Source: VAXT01 sp963698015
GTDB taxonomy: Bacteria; Actinomycetota; Thermoleophilia; Gaiellales; Gaiellaceae
DNA: 64,000 bases
Reading direction: 5' to 3'
NCBI GenBank assembly: GCA_963698015.1
Contig: OY969109.1
Span: 930,001-994,000 of the forward strand
Positions within the stretch are counted from its first letter, which is position 1, and every line of letters begins with the position of its first letter. The notes under the pieces are model-generated. The model made no database searches. It was not told where the DNA came from and saw only the letters and a list, made by a program, of their open reading frames with translations. The translations under genes and the position numbers were made by a program. Positions 39,490 to 48,121 of the stretch are shown here, in pieces.

Positions 39490-40806
39490 CTATGTGACGG
39501 GAACCGGCTGCTCGGCCGGTTCGACCTCGAGGACGAGATCGTCGTCGATGGCGTCGATCCTGACGGGCGCGCCGCGCTCGAGTGGTCCGTCGCTGGCGCG
39601 CGCGTGCCAGAGCTCTCCGCGGACGAAGACGGTCCCGACCGGCGACAGGGTGTCGCGCACGACTCCGACCTGCCCGACCAGCTCGCTGGTCCCGGTCACG
39701 ACCGGAGCCCGGCGGGCCTGGACGATCTTGATCGCCACTAGCGCCATCAGCCCCGCGAGCGACGCCGCGATGGCGATCACGACCGGAAGCGAGACCTGGT
39801 ACGTGTTGCCGGCGGGCTCGAAGAGCAGCATCGCGCCGAGCACGAAGCAGACTGCTCCCGCGAGCGTGATCGCGCCGTGGGTCGGGACGAACGCCTCCGC
39901 GGCGAAGAAGCCGAACGCGAGCAGCATCAGCAGGAGGCCTGCGGCGCTGATCGGCAGCACTTGCAGGCCGAAGAGGCCGAGGATGAGGCTGATCGCGCCG
40001 ACCGTGCCCGGGAAGATCAGCCCCGGGTTCCAGAGCTCGACGACCAGGCCGAGCAGCCCGATCGACATGAAGAGGACGATCAGGTTCGGGTCGATCAGCG
40101 TGTCGAGGACCTTCTGCCAGAGGGACATGTCGACGTTCGTGATCTCCGCGTCCTTCGTATGCAGGACGATGCCCTTCGGCACGGTCTTCGTTCCGTCCAC
40201 CTTGTTCAGCAGTGCCGGCAGCGTCGGGGCCATGACGTCGATCACGTTCTTCTTCAGCGCCTCGGTCGCGCCGAGGTTCGAGGCTTGGCGAACCGCGGAA
40301 TCGGCCCACGCGACGTTTCGGCCGTGGGTTCGGGCGAGCTCGCGCAAGGAGGCCGCCGCATCGTTGACGACTTTGCGCCTGAGGTCGGACTGGATGTTTC
40401 CTCCGCCGACGTCGATCGGCGTCGACGAGCCGATGTTCGTGTTCGGCGCCATGGCCAGCAGGTCGGCGGCCTGGCTGATCCAGACGCCTGCGGACGCGGC
40501 GCGAGATCCGGGCGGCGAGACGTAGACGATCACCGGAACCTTCGACGCGAGCTCTGCCTTGTAGATCTTCTGCATCGAGGTGCTCAGCCCGCCGGGCGTG
40601 TCGAGCAGGATCACGACGGCGTCGTAGTGGTCGTGGTTTGCGCGCGAGATCTGGTCGTTCACGTAGCTCTGCGTGACCGGGTTGACGTCGTTCTCGAACT
40701 TGACCGCGAGGACACGAGGCCGCGACGTCGTAGCTGAGGCGGTGGCGCAGAACAGCAGAGTCGCGGCGATCGCGACGAAAAAGCACCGCAAGAGCAGCCC
40801 TTTCAC
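39490..40806 (-). CDS. NfeD-family membrane serine protease (long form)
   Basis: A 438-residue protein. A signal segment (residues 1-26) precedes a ClpP-like domain with DTPGGLSTSM, the catalytic serine in SRAASAG, and a downstream lysine in EALKKNVIDV. Four to five membrane helices (about 235-365) and a C-terminal OB-fold NfeD domain (TGTSELVGQVGVVRDTL; about 375-435) complete it. The start is GTG 40806. It is the partner of the following slipin gene. A TACAAT at 40815-40820 on the minus strand lies only 8 nt upstream, suggesting a leaderless message. Confidence 0.92.
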   Translation of the reverse strand: MKGLLLRCFFVAIAATLLFCATASATTSRPRVLAVKFENDVNPVTQSYVNDQISRANHDHYDAVVILLDTPGGLSTSMQKIYKAELASKVPVIVYVSPPGSRAASAGVWISQAADLLAMAPNTNIGSSTPIDVGGGNIQSDLRRKVVNDAAASLRELARTHGRNVAWADSAVRQASNLGATEALKKNVIDVMAPTLPALLNKVDGTKTVPKGIVLHTKDAEITNVDMSLWQKVLDTLIDPNLIVLFMSIGLLGLVVELWNPGLIFPGTVGAISLILGLFGLQVLPISAAGLLLMLLAFGFFAAEAFVPTHGAITLAGAVCFVLGAMLLFEPAGNTYQVSLPVVIAIAASLAGLMALVAIKIVQARRAPVVTGTSELVGQVGVVRDTLSPVGTVFVRGELWHARASDGPLERGAPVRIDAIDDDLVLEVEPAEQPVPVT

Positions 40807-40814
40807 TTGTAAGA

Positions 40815-40820
40815 ATTGTA
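40815..40820 (-). promoter_or_regulatory. -10 hexamer TACAAT for nfeD
   Basis: TACAAT on the minus strand ends 8 nt before the nfeD GTG, so transcription would begin at or next to the start codon (leaderless). It lies in the 66-nt divergent gap to the amidase gene, which holds no other feature I can name. Confidence 0.45.
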
Positions 40821-40872
40821 TCTGCGGGGTTGTGGCAGGCCCGGGTCTTTGCTTCCGTAGTGGAGCCGCCCG

Positions 40873-42942
40873 ATGAAAGTTCTTCGCCTAGTGCTTCTCC
40901 TGCTGGTCGTTTCGCCCGGCACCGCGCTCGCCTCCGGGACGACGCTGGCCGCGCACGACGTGCGTCCCGGCGTCAATCGACCCGCGCACAGGTTCGACCT
41001 GGTGGGCCTGCACTGGAAGGGCAGCGGGGTCGTCTCCTTCCGGACGAGGACCGTCGCCGGACGCTGGGCCGGCTGGCGCAATGCAGCGCCCGAGGACGAC
41101 GGGCCCGATGCGGGAACGCACGAGCTGCGCGCCGCGGGCTGGCAGCTCGGAAGCCCGTACTGGACCGGGTCGTCGAACCGGATCCAGGTGCGCACGTTCG
41201 GCCGCGTCAGCCGTGTCCGTGCGTACTACGTCTGGAGCCCGGTGCGCAGGATCCGGCAGAGGACACTCTCGAAGGCGGGCTCGCCGCTGATCATCACCCG
41301 GGCGAGCTGGCGCGCTGACGAGAAGATCCGCCGGCGCAAGAGGCCCGCCTACGCGGACACGCTGCGCTTCGCGGTCGTTCACCACACTGCAGGCTCGAAC
41401 TCGTACAGCCGCGCACAATCCGCCTCGATCGTGCGCGGCATCGAGCGCTACCACGTGCTCGCGAACGGCTGGGACGACATCGGTTACAACTTCCTCGTCG
41501 ACAAATACGGCCAGATCTTCGAAGGCCGGTGGGGCGGTGTCGACCGCAACGTCGTCGGCGCGCACGCGCAGGGGTTCAACCAGGGCTCGGTCGGCGTCGC
41601 GCTGATTGGGACCTACGATTCCGCTTCGATCTCGGCCGCCGCCCGCGCCGCGCTCGTCCGGCTCCTAGCGTGGCGGCTGGACGTGGCTCACGTCGACCCG
41701 CTCTCGACCTTCTCCTGGCGCTCGACCGGGAACCCGAAGTACCCGGCGGGGCGCATGGTCACACTGCGCACGATCTCAGGGCATCGCGACACCGGGTACA
41801 CGTCGTGCCCGGGGAGCCAGCTCTACGGACAGCTGCCTTCGATCACGCGCGCGGTTTCGCAGACCGGCCTGCCGAAGATGTACTTCCCCGCGGCGACGGG
41901 CGCTCCCGGTGCGCCAGTGCACTTCACGGGCACACTCACGCAGTCGCTCCCGTGGTCGGTGACCGTGACGCAGCCGGACGGGAACATCGTCGGCTCGGGC
42001 CAGGGCGAGGGGACGGCCATCGACTGGACGTGGGATGCGCGGACGATTCCGGCCGGCAAGTACCTGTACGCGATCGACGCGGGGCCGAGCGTGCGGCCCG
42101 CGACCGGCGTCGTCACCGGGACGACCACGCGCTCGATGCTGACGGCGCTGGCCAAGCCCGCGCTGTTCACCCCGAACGGCGACGGACAGGCCGACTCGAC
42201 GCTCGTCCGCTACCGGGTGCGCGAGGCGGCGATCGTCACGGGCACGCTCGTCGACGCGTTCGGGACTCCGATCACGACGCTCTTCGTCGAGTCGAAGACG
42301 AAGGGGTCGTACGCGTTCCGCTGGGACGCGACCGGGATCGCGGACGGGCGCTACGGGATCGTGCTGACGGCGCGGAACGCGATCGGGATCGAGACCACGG
42401 CCACGCTCGCGGTGATCGTCGATCGCACGACCGCTGGGTTCCTGGTCTCGCCGCAGGTCTTCTCGCCGAACAACGACGGCCGGCTGGACACGACGCGCTT
42501 CAGCTTCACGCTCGACAAGCCCGCCCGCGCGACGCTCACGATCCGCCGCGGGAAGCGGGCGCTCGGCCAGGTCTTCTCCGGCCCGCTGCAGGCGGGGCTC
42601 CAGTCGATCGACTGGAACGGCCGCTTCCGCCGCGGAGTCGGCGAGCACGAGTTCCGGGCCGACCTGCGGGTGACCTCTCCGGTGGCCACGGTCACGAGCT
42701 CGGTGGCGTTCGCAACCGATACGACCGGGCCGCGGTTGAAACGTGTCGCCGTGTCGCCGCTTCGCTTCTCGATCAACGAGCCGGCCGATGTGACGGTCGT
42801 CTTCGATGGCACCAGGACGTTGACCGTCCGTCGACTGCGGCCGGGCAAGTTCACGTTCCAGTCGGGAGGCCCGTTCACCTCCTTCGGGGCCGTCGCCCGG
42901 GACTTCGCGGGCAACGACGGCCGGCCGATCAGGTACCCGTAG
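40873..42942 (+). CDS. Secreted N-acetylmuramoyl-L-alanine amidase (PGRP type) with FlgD-like Ig repeats
   Basis: A 689-residue exported protein with signal peptide MKVLRLVLLLLVVSPGTALA. A beta-rich region comes first, and an Amidase_2/PGRP domain spans about residues 140-325. Zinc ligands are in VVHHTAG and SGHRDTGYTSCPG, with YNFLVDKYGQIFEGRWGG between. Repeated FlgD/Ig-like modules follow (TPNGDGQADSTLVRYRV and SPNNDGRLDTTRFSFTL, each with the xPNxDG motif). It should cut the glycan-peptide bond of peptidoglycan. The start is ATG 40873. Its 3' end overlaps birA by 14 nt, tail to tail. Confidence 0.92.
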   Translation: MKVLRLVLLLLVVSPGTALASGTTLAAHDVRPGVNRPAHRFDLVGLHWKGSGVVSFRTRTVAGRWAGWRNAAPEDDGPDAGTHELRAAGWQLGSPYWTGSSNRIQVRTFGRVSRVRAYYVWSPVRRIRQRTLSKAGSPLIITRASWRADEKIRRRKRPAYADTLRFAVVHHTAGSNSYSRAQSASIVRGIERYHVLANGWDDIGYNFLVDKYGQIFEGRWGGVDRNVVGAHAQGFNQGSVGVALIGTYDSASISAAARAALVRLLAWRLDVAHVDPLSTFSWRSTGNPKYPAGRMVTLRTISGHRDTGYTSCPGSQLYGQLPSITRAVSQTGLPKMYFPAATGAPGAPVHFTGTLTQSLPWSVTVTQPDGNIVGSGQGEGTAIDWTWDARTIPAGKYLYAIDAGPSVRPATGVVTGTTTRSMLTALAKPALFTPNGDGQADSTLVRYRVREAAIVTGTLVDAFGTPITTLFVESKTKGSYAFRWDATGIADGRYGIVLTARNAIGIETTATLAVIVDRTTAGFLVSPQVFSPNNDGRLDTTRFSFTLDKPARATLTIRRGKRALGQVFSGPLQAGLQSIDWNGRFRRGVGEHEFRADLRVTSPVATVTSSVAFATDTTGPRLKRVAVSPLRFSINEPADVTVVFDGTRTLTVRRLRPGKFTFQSGGPFTSFGAVARDFAGNDGRPIRYP

Positions 42943-43519
42943 CCGCGAACCAGCGGTCGTAGGCGCGCTCGAGCCGGTCGAGGAGCTCGACGAGGAGCTC
43001 GACCCGGTCGATCTCGCGCCCCGCCTCGAGCAGGAGCGACGTGGCCGGCGGGTCGATGGCTCGCGGCAGCTCCGGCGCTGGCACGTTGACGTTGATCCCG
43101 ATCCCCAGCACGACGCGGCCGTCCCGGGCCTCGGCGAGGATGCCCGCGGTCTTGCGGCCGCCGACCAGGATGTCGTTCGGGAGCTTGATCTCCGGCGTGA
43201 GGCCGGTGACGCGCGCGATCGCGTCCGCGCACGCTTGACCGGCCACGAGCGTCAGCTCGGGCAGGCGCGCGGTCTCGACGGGCGGTTCGAGCAGGAGCGA
43301 GAAGAGCAGGCTCACCCCGGGCGGCGAAAGCCAGCGGCGCCCGAGCCGTCCACGGCCCTCGGTCTGCTCCTCGGTCAGCGCGACCGCGCCCTCGGAGTGC
43401 TCGTCTTCGAGTAGCCGCTGGGTCGACGGGCAGACCTCGACGAAGACGTACGGATGCCCGAAACGCCCACGCAGCCTGGGAACGACGGTCTCCGGGCTCA
43501 GTGACGAGGCCACGGCCAA
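42929..43519 (-). CDS. birA: Biotin-[acetyl-CoA-carboxylase] ligase (BirA, no DNA-binding domain)
   Basis: A 196-residue monofunctional biotin protein ligase. It has the GRGRLGRRWLSPPGVSLLFS biotin/ATP loop, KLPNDILVGGRKTAGIL (catalytic KxPND and KxxGIL) and VVLGIGINVN. It lacks the N-terminal helix-turn-helix of E. coli BirA, so it is not a repressor. The start is TTG 43519 or GTG 43513. It diverges from the fab cluster and is close to accD/accA, which fits supply of biotinylated carboxylase for fatty-acid synthesis. No biotin carrier gene is in the window. Confidence 0.92.
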   Translation of the reverse strand: MAVASSLSPETVVPRLRGRFGHPYVFVEVCPSTQRLLEDEHSEGAVALTEEQTEGRGRLGRRWLSPPGVSLLFSLLLEPPVETARLPELTLVAGQACADAIARVTGLTPEIKLPNDILVGGRKTAGILAEARDGRVVLGIGINVNVPAPELPRAIDPPATSLLLEAGREIDRVELLVELLDRLERAYDRWFAATGT

Positions 43520-43580
43520 CTACACTAGGCCGCTCGTGCCGATTGCCGCGCTCATGACGTTGCAGGCTGAATCCGCTTTG

Positions 43581-43655
43581 GTTCGACCGGTCAGTTCCGA
43601 CGGACGACCGGGCCGAGCCCGATCGTCCTGATGACGGCAACGCAAGCGTTGCCTT
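43581..43655 (+). repeat. 75-nt structured repeat element, copy B (spans fabZ start)
   Basis: The second copy of the element at 29611-29685. P1 pairs GGACGA (43603-43608) with TCGTCC (43624-43629), enclosing GGGC-CGA-GCCC. P2 pairs GGCAACGC (43637-43644) perfectly with GCGTTGCC (43647-43654). Relative to copy A, one P2 pair changes C-G to A-T and the A-C mismatch becomes A-T. The fabZ ATG (43631) lies between P1 and P2, so folding could control fabZ initiation. Confidence 0.7.
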
Positions 43656-44080
43656 GGTCCCGCGCGGAGATCGAAGAAATCCTTCCGCATCGCGAGCCCT
43701 TTCTCCTGATCGACGAAGTGGTCGAGCTGGAGCCCGGCCACCGTGCGGTGGCCCGCAAGCGCGTGCGCCCGGACGAGTGGTACCTCGCGGGTCATTTTCC
43801 AGGGCGGCCGATCATGCCAGGCGTCCTCATCGTCGAGGCGATGGCGCAGACCGGTGCTGTCGCGGTCCTCTGCAGCGAGGAGAACCGCGGACGGCTCGCG
43901 CTCTTCGCGGGGATCGACGGCGTGCGCTTCAAGCGCATCGTCGAGCCGGGTGACGAGCTCGAGCTGACCTGCGAGCTCGAACGCGTGCGCGGGCCGATCG
44001 GCAAGGGCCGCGCCGAGGCGCGTGTCGAGGGCGAGCTCGCAGCGCGCGGGACGCTGACCTTCGCCGTGGAGCAGGAATGA
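43631..44080 (+). CDS. fabZ: 3-hydroxyacyl-ACP dehydratase FabZ
   Basis: A 149-residue hot-dog-fold dehydratase of fatty-acid elongation. It has ILPHREPFLLIDEVVEL, the catalytic histidine in GHFPGRPIMPGVL and the glutamate in IVEAMAQTGA. ATG 43631 is the only good start; it sits inside repeat element copy B with no ordinary Shine-Dalgarno. The stop overlaps fabH by 4 nt. FabZ-type dehydratases are less usual in mycolic-acid actinobacteria, which rely on FAS-I/HadABC. Confidence 0.94.
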   Translation: MTATQALPWSRAEIEEILPHREPFLLIDEVVELEPGHRAVARKRVRPDEWYLAGHFPGRPIMPGVLIVEAMAQTGAVAVLCSEENRGRLALFAGIDGVRFKRIVEPGDELELTCELERVRGPIGKGRAEARVEGELAARGTLTFAVEQE

Positions 44081-45099
44081 TCGGCAGCGCGACGTCGAAC
44101 GGGCGCGTCTCGATCACGGGCATCGGCTCGCAGGCCCCGGAGCGCGTGATGACGAACGAGGAGTTGGCGCGGATGGTCGACACCTCGGACGAGTGGATCG
44201 TCGAGCGCACCGGGATTCGCGAGCGCCGCGTCGCCGCGCCGGACGAGGCGATGTCCGATCTCTCGCTGCCGGCCTCGCTGGCGGCGCTCGAGCAGGCGGG
44301 CGTCAAGGCGTCGGACCTTGATCTGATCGTGGTCGCGACCGTCACTCCGGACATGTTCTTCCCGTCGACGGGCGCGATCCTCGCCGATCGCCTCGGCGCG
44401 AAGGACGCGGCCGCCTACGACCTGTCCGCGGGTTGTACGGGCTTCGTCTATGCGGTCGCGCAGGCGCACGCGATGGTCGCGAGCGGGCTCGCCCACCAGG
44501 CGCTAGTCGTCGGCGGAGACGTCCTTTCGCGCATCGTCGACTGGGAGGACCGCAGCACCTGCGTCCTCTTCGGGGACGGAGCCGGCGCGGTCGTGCTGGA
44601 GCGGGTGCCCGAGGGCGGTTTCCTGGGCTTCGAGCTTGGCGCCGACGGCTCGGGCGGGCCGCAGCTGTACATCCCGGCTGGCGGCTCGCGGCAACCCGCG
44701 ACGGCCGAGTCGGTCGCAGCGCGCCAGCACTTCGCGAAGATGAACGGGCGCGAGGTCTTCAAGTTCGCGACCCGTGTGCTGGTCGATTCCGCCGAGAAGG
44801 TGCTTCACGAATGCGACGTCGCGGTCGAAGACGTCGACGTCTACGTCCCGCACCAGGCGAACGTGCGCATCATCGAGCATGCACGCAAGAAACTGGGGAT
44901 TCCGGAGGACCGGACGGTGGTCAACGTCGACCGCTTCGGCAACACTTCATCTGGTTCGATCCCGTTGGCGCTCGGAGATGCCAGGGCCGACGGGCGACTG
45001 GTGCCAGGTGAGATGGTGTTGATGACAGGAATGGGCGCAGGCTTGACCTGGGGCTCGGCCCTGATCGAGTGGACGGCGAACGGGAAAGGTGGGCACTAG
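44077..45099 (+). CDS. fabH: Beta-ketoacyl-ACP synthase III FabH
   Basis: A 340-residue condensing enzyme that starts fatty-acid synthesis from acyl-CoA and malonyl-ACP. The catalytic triad is Cys120 (SAGCTGF), His (VPHQANVRI) and Asn (FGNTSSGS). DEWIVERTGIRERR and the glycine-rich FGDGAGAVVLE are present. ATG 44077 overlaps fabZ by 4 nt and fabD starts next to its stop. Substrate preference (acetyl or branched starter) is not readable. Confidence 0.95.
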   Translation: MIGSATSNGRVSITGIGSQAPERVMTNEELARMVDTSDEWIVERTGIRERRVAAPDEAMSDLSLPASLAALEQAGVKASDLDLIVVATVTPDMFFPSTGAILADRLGAKDAAAYDLSAGCTGFVYAVAQAHAMVASGLAHQALVVGGDVLSRIVDWEDRSTCVLFGDGAGAVVLERVPEGGFLGFELGADGSGGPQLYIPAGGSRQPATAESVAARQHFAKMNGREVFKFATRVLVDSAEKVLHECDVAVEDVDVYVPHQANVRIIEHARKKLGIPEDRTVVNVDRFGNTSSGSIPLALGDARADGRLVPGEMVLMTGMGAGLTWGSALIEWTANGKGGH

Positions 45100-46026
45100 A
45101 TGAGCAAGGTCGCGTTCTGCTTCCCGGGTCAGGGGTCGCTGGAAGCGGGCATGGGCAGGGAGATCGCCGAGGCGGTACCGGAGGCGATGGCGGTCTTCAC
45201 CGAGGGGAGCGAGGCGGCGGGCCTGGATCTGCCGCGGCTGTGCTTCGAGGCGCCGCTCGAGGACCTCGTGCACACAGAGGTGCAGCAGCCGGCGCTCGTC
45301 GCGACGAGCCTCGCCGTGCTGGCGGCGCTTCGCAAGCGAGGGCTCGAGCCCGATTACGTGGTCGGCCATTCGGTCGGCGAGTTCACCGCGCTCGCTGCGA
45401 CGATGTCGCTGACGCCGTTCGAGTCGATCGCGCTCGTGCGTGAGCGCGGGCTCGCGATGGCCGAGGCGGCCAGGATCAGCAACGGCTCGATGGCCGCGAT
45501 CCTCGGCCTCGAGGACGAGCTCGTCGAGCAGATCTGCGACGAGGTCGAGGGCGTGTGGCCGGCCAACTACAACTGCCCTGGGCAGATCGTCGTCTCCGGC
45601 GAGCAGGAGGCCGTGAACGAGGTGTGCGCGAAGGCCGAGGAGCTGGGTGCTCGGCGCACGGTCAAGCTGAAGGTGTCCGGCGCGTTCCACAGCCCGCTCG
45701 TGGCCCGCGCGGCCGATCGGCTCCGACCCGCGGTCGAGCGCGTGCGCTTCCGCGACCCGATCGCGCCGTTCATGTCCACGGTGACCGCGAAGATCGAGCC
45801 GGCGCAGCGCTTCGCGTCACTGCTCGTCGAGCAGCTGACCGCTCCGGTGCGGTTCACGCAAGCGGCGAGGGGGCTCGTCGAGGAGGGCGCCAAGATCTTC
45901 GTCGAGGTCGGGCCCGGAAACGTGCTCGGCGGCCTCGTGAAGCGGATCGACCGGACCGTGAAGACGATCTCGGTCAACAACCTCGCCGGGCTCAAGAAAG
46001 CCGAGGAGACCGTCTCTGCCACCTGA
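45100..46026 (+). CDS. fabD: Malonyl-CoA:ACP transacylase FabD
   Basis: A 308-residue acyltransferase. The N-terminus VAFCFPGQGSLEAGMG, the nucleophile serine in VGHSVGEF, the conserved arginine in ALVRERG and the histidine in SGAFHSPLV are all present. It starts with ATG 45100 directly after the fabH stop. A GAGGAG near its end (46003-46008) serves as the Shine-Dalgarno of fabG, which overlaps it by 11 nt. Confidence 0.95.
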   Translation: MSKVAFCFPGQGSLEAGMGREIAEAVPEAMAVFTEGSEAAGLDLPRLCFEAPLEDLVHTEVQQPALVATSLAVLAALRKRGLEPDYVVGHSVGEFTALAATMSLTPFESIALVRERGLAMAEAARISNGSMAAILGLEDELVEQICDEVEGVWPANYNCPGQIVVSGEQEAVNEVCAKAEELGARRTVKLKVSGAFHSPLVARAADRLRPAVERVRFRDPIAPFMSTVTAKIEPAQRFASLLVEQLTAPVRFTQAARGLVEEGAKIFVEVGPGNVLGGLVKRIDRTVKTISVNNLAGLKKAEETVSAT

Positions 46027-46747
46027 GTTCTGCTCGCTGTCGGGGCGCACGGCCCTCGTCACCGGGGGGTCGCGCGGCATCGGGCGGGCGATCGTGGTCG
46101 AGCTCGGGAAGGCTGGGGCCTCGGTCGTCGTCGGCTACAACGCCGGCTCAGAGGAGGCGGAGGAGGTCGCGGGCGAGATCGGTGGGCGCGCCGTGCAGGC
46201 GGACGTCTCGAGCGCGGAGGACGCACAGCGGCTCGTCGAGGAGGCCGGCGACCTCGACATCCTGGTCAACAACGCGGGCGTGACCCGCGACACGCTCCTT
46301 GCGCGCATGAGCGACGACGACTGGCGCGCAGTGATCGAGACGAACTTGAGCGCGGTCTTCTACACGTGCCGCGCGGTCGCGCGGGGGATGATGAAGCGCC
46401 GCGCAGGGTCGATCGTCAACGTCTCGAGCATCGTCGGACTGCGGGGGAACATGGGCCAGACGAACTACGCCGCGTCGAAGGCCGGGATCATCGGGTTCAC
46501 GAAGTCGCTCGCCCGCGAGCTAGGGAGCAGAAACGTGCGCGCAAACGTCGTCGCTCCCGGGTACATCCACTCGAGGTTGACCGACGTGCTGCCCGAGGAG
46601 GCCCAGGCTGCGATGCTCACGAACACGCCGCTCGGCAAGCTCGGAGATCCTGAGGACGTCGCCGGAGCGGTACGGTTCCTCTGTTCGGACGAGGCGTCGT
46701 TCATCACCGGTGACGTTCTCGTCGTCGACGGTGGGCTGGGAATGTGA
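46016..46747 (+). CDS. fabG: 3-oxoacyl-ACP reductase FabG (probable CTG start)
   Basis: A 243-residue short-chain dehydrogenase. The NADPH loop TGGSRGIGRAI, the NNAG motif (ILVNNAGVTRD), the catalytic Ser (VNVSSIVG), Tyr-x3-Lys (NYAASKAG) and the end DVLVVDGGLGM are intact. An ATG/GTG/TTG search would start at GTG 46094 and lose the Rossmann strand and glycine loop. In frame upstream only CTGs exist near the right place. CTG 46016 has GAGGAG 7 nt before it and gives a normal length; CTG 46037 is an alternative. The stop overlaps the fabF start. Confidence 0.9.
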   Translation: MPPEFCSLSGRTALVTGGSRGIGRAIVVELGKAGASVVVGYNAGSEEAEEVAGEIGGRAVQADVSSAEDAQRLVEEAGDLDILVNNAGVTRDTLLARMSDDDWRAVIETNLSAVFYTCRAVARGMMKRRAGSIVNVSSIVGLRGNMGQTNYAASKAGIIGFTKSLARELGSRNVRANVVAPGYIHSRLTDVLPEEAQAAMLTNTPLGKLGDPEDVAGAVRFLCSDEASFITGDVLVVDGGLGM

Positions 46748-48006
46748 CCGACTACATGCACAACGGGCGACGCCGGGTCGTGATCACCGGCCTCGGGGCG
46801 GTGACGCCGCTCGGCAACGACGTCGAGACGTCGTGGCAGAACCTGCTTGCCGGGAAGTCCGGTGCTGCGCCGATCGCGCAGTGGGACGCGAGCGCGTATC
46901 CGGTGACGTTCGCGTGTGAGCTGAAGGAGTTCGAGCCGCGCACGTGGATCGATCACAAGCAGGCGCGCCGCATGGACCGCTTCGCGCAGATGATCGTGGC
47001 TGCGGCGCGACAGGCCGAGGCGGATTCGGGGCTCGAGGTCGAGCCGGAGGCCGAACGGATCGGAGCGTCGATCGCGACCGGGATCGGCGGCCTGAAGGCG
47101 TTCCAGGACTGCTACGACGTGCTGCTCAAGCGGGGACCGGACCGGGTAAACCCGTTCTCGATCCCACAGATCATCCCGAACATGGGCGCGGCCTGGGTCT
47201 CGATGGAGCTCGGGACGCGCGGCCCGCTGTCCTCGCAGTGCACCGCGTGCGCGGCCTCCAACATGGCGATCGGGGAGGCCGCCGACATGATCCGGCTCGG
47301 GCGCGCCGATGTCGTCTTCGCCGGCGGGACCGAGGCCGGGATCACGCCGGTCGGGATCGCCGGGTTCAGCGCCATGCGCGCGTTGGCGCGGCGGAACGAC
47401 GAGCCGGAGCGCGCGAGTCGTCCGTTCGACGCGGACAGGAGCGGGTTCGTGATGGGCGAGGCGGGAGGCGTGATCGTGCTCGAGGATCTCGAGCATGCGC
47501 GTGCGCGCGGCGCGAAGATCTACGCCGAGATGCTCGGCTACGGGCTGTCCTCGGACGCAGCGCACGTCACCGAGCCCGACCCGAGCGGCGCGAATCCGGC
47601 TCGAGCAATGAAGATGGCGTTCGGTGACGCCGGGATCTCTCCGGAGGACGTCGACTACATCAACGCGCACGGGACCTCGACGCCGCTCGGCGACGCGAGC
47701 GAGACGAAGGTGATCAAGCTCGCGCTCGGCGACGAGGCGGCGGCCAAGACGCCCGTTTCGTCGACCAAGGGCGCCACCGGGCACTGCCTAGGCGCGGCCG
47801 GCGCAGTGGAGGCGATCTTCACGACACTGGCCGTGACCACGGACACCCTGCCGCCGACGATCAATTACGAGACGCCGGACCCCGAGTGCGATCTCGACTA
47901 CATCCCGAACGAGTCGCGGAAGGCCGAGGTCAAGGTCGCGGTCTCGAACTCGTTCGGCTTCGGCGGCCACAACGCGTGCATCGTGCTGCGCGAGTTCGCC
48001 GACTGA
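46744..48006 (+). CDS. fabF: Beta-ketoacyl-ACP synthase II FabF
   Basis: A 420-residue elongating condensing enzyme. The catalytic Cys (SSQCTACAAS), first His (NAHGTSTPLGD), Lys (SSTKGATGH) and second His (SNSFGFGGHN) are present. The start GTG 46744 overlaps the fabG stop as GTGA. In many bacteria acpP lies between fabG and fabF; here there is no room for it. It is the last gene of the fab cluster. Confidence 0.95.
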   Translation: MTDYMHNGRRRVVITGLGAVTPLGNDVETSWQNLLAGKSGAAPIAQWDASAYPVTFACELKEFEPRTWIDHKQARRMDRFAQMIVAAARQAEADSGLEVEPEAERIGASIATGIGGLKAFQDCYDVLLKRGPDRVNPFSIPQIIPNMGAAWVSMELGTRGPLSSQCTACAASNMAIGEAADMIRLGRADVVFAGGTEAGITPVGIAGFSAMRALARRNDEPERASRPFDADRSGFVMGEAGGVIVLEDLEHARARGAKIYAEMLGYGLSSDAAHVTEPDPSGANPARAMKMAFGDAGISPEDVDYINAHGTSTPLGDASETKVIKLALGDEAAAKTPVSSTKGATGHCLGAAGAVEAIFTTLAVTTDTLPPTINYETPDPECDLDYIPNESRKAEVKVAVSNSFGFGGHNACIVLREFAD

Positions 48007-48121
48007 GTTTCGGCGCAGATCCGGCACAGACACGTCACGACTTCCCGAATATGCTCGTCGCGGGGAGGAGGCCGGATGCGCCCAATAGCCTGTCGCCGCG
48101 GCTCAGAGGACCCGATGCGCC

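Noticed and set aside
43628..43660. CTGATGA followed by a hairpin, resembling a hammerhead ribozyme core
   Set aside because: The required GAAA box and third stem with a GTC cleavage site do not follow, and copy A of the element reads CTGAAAA at the same place.
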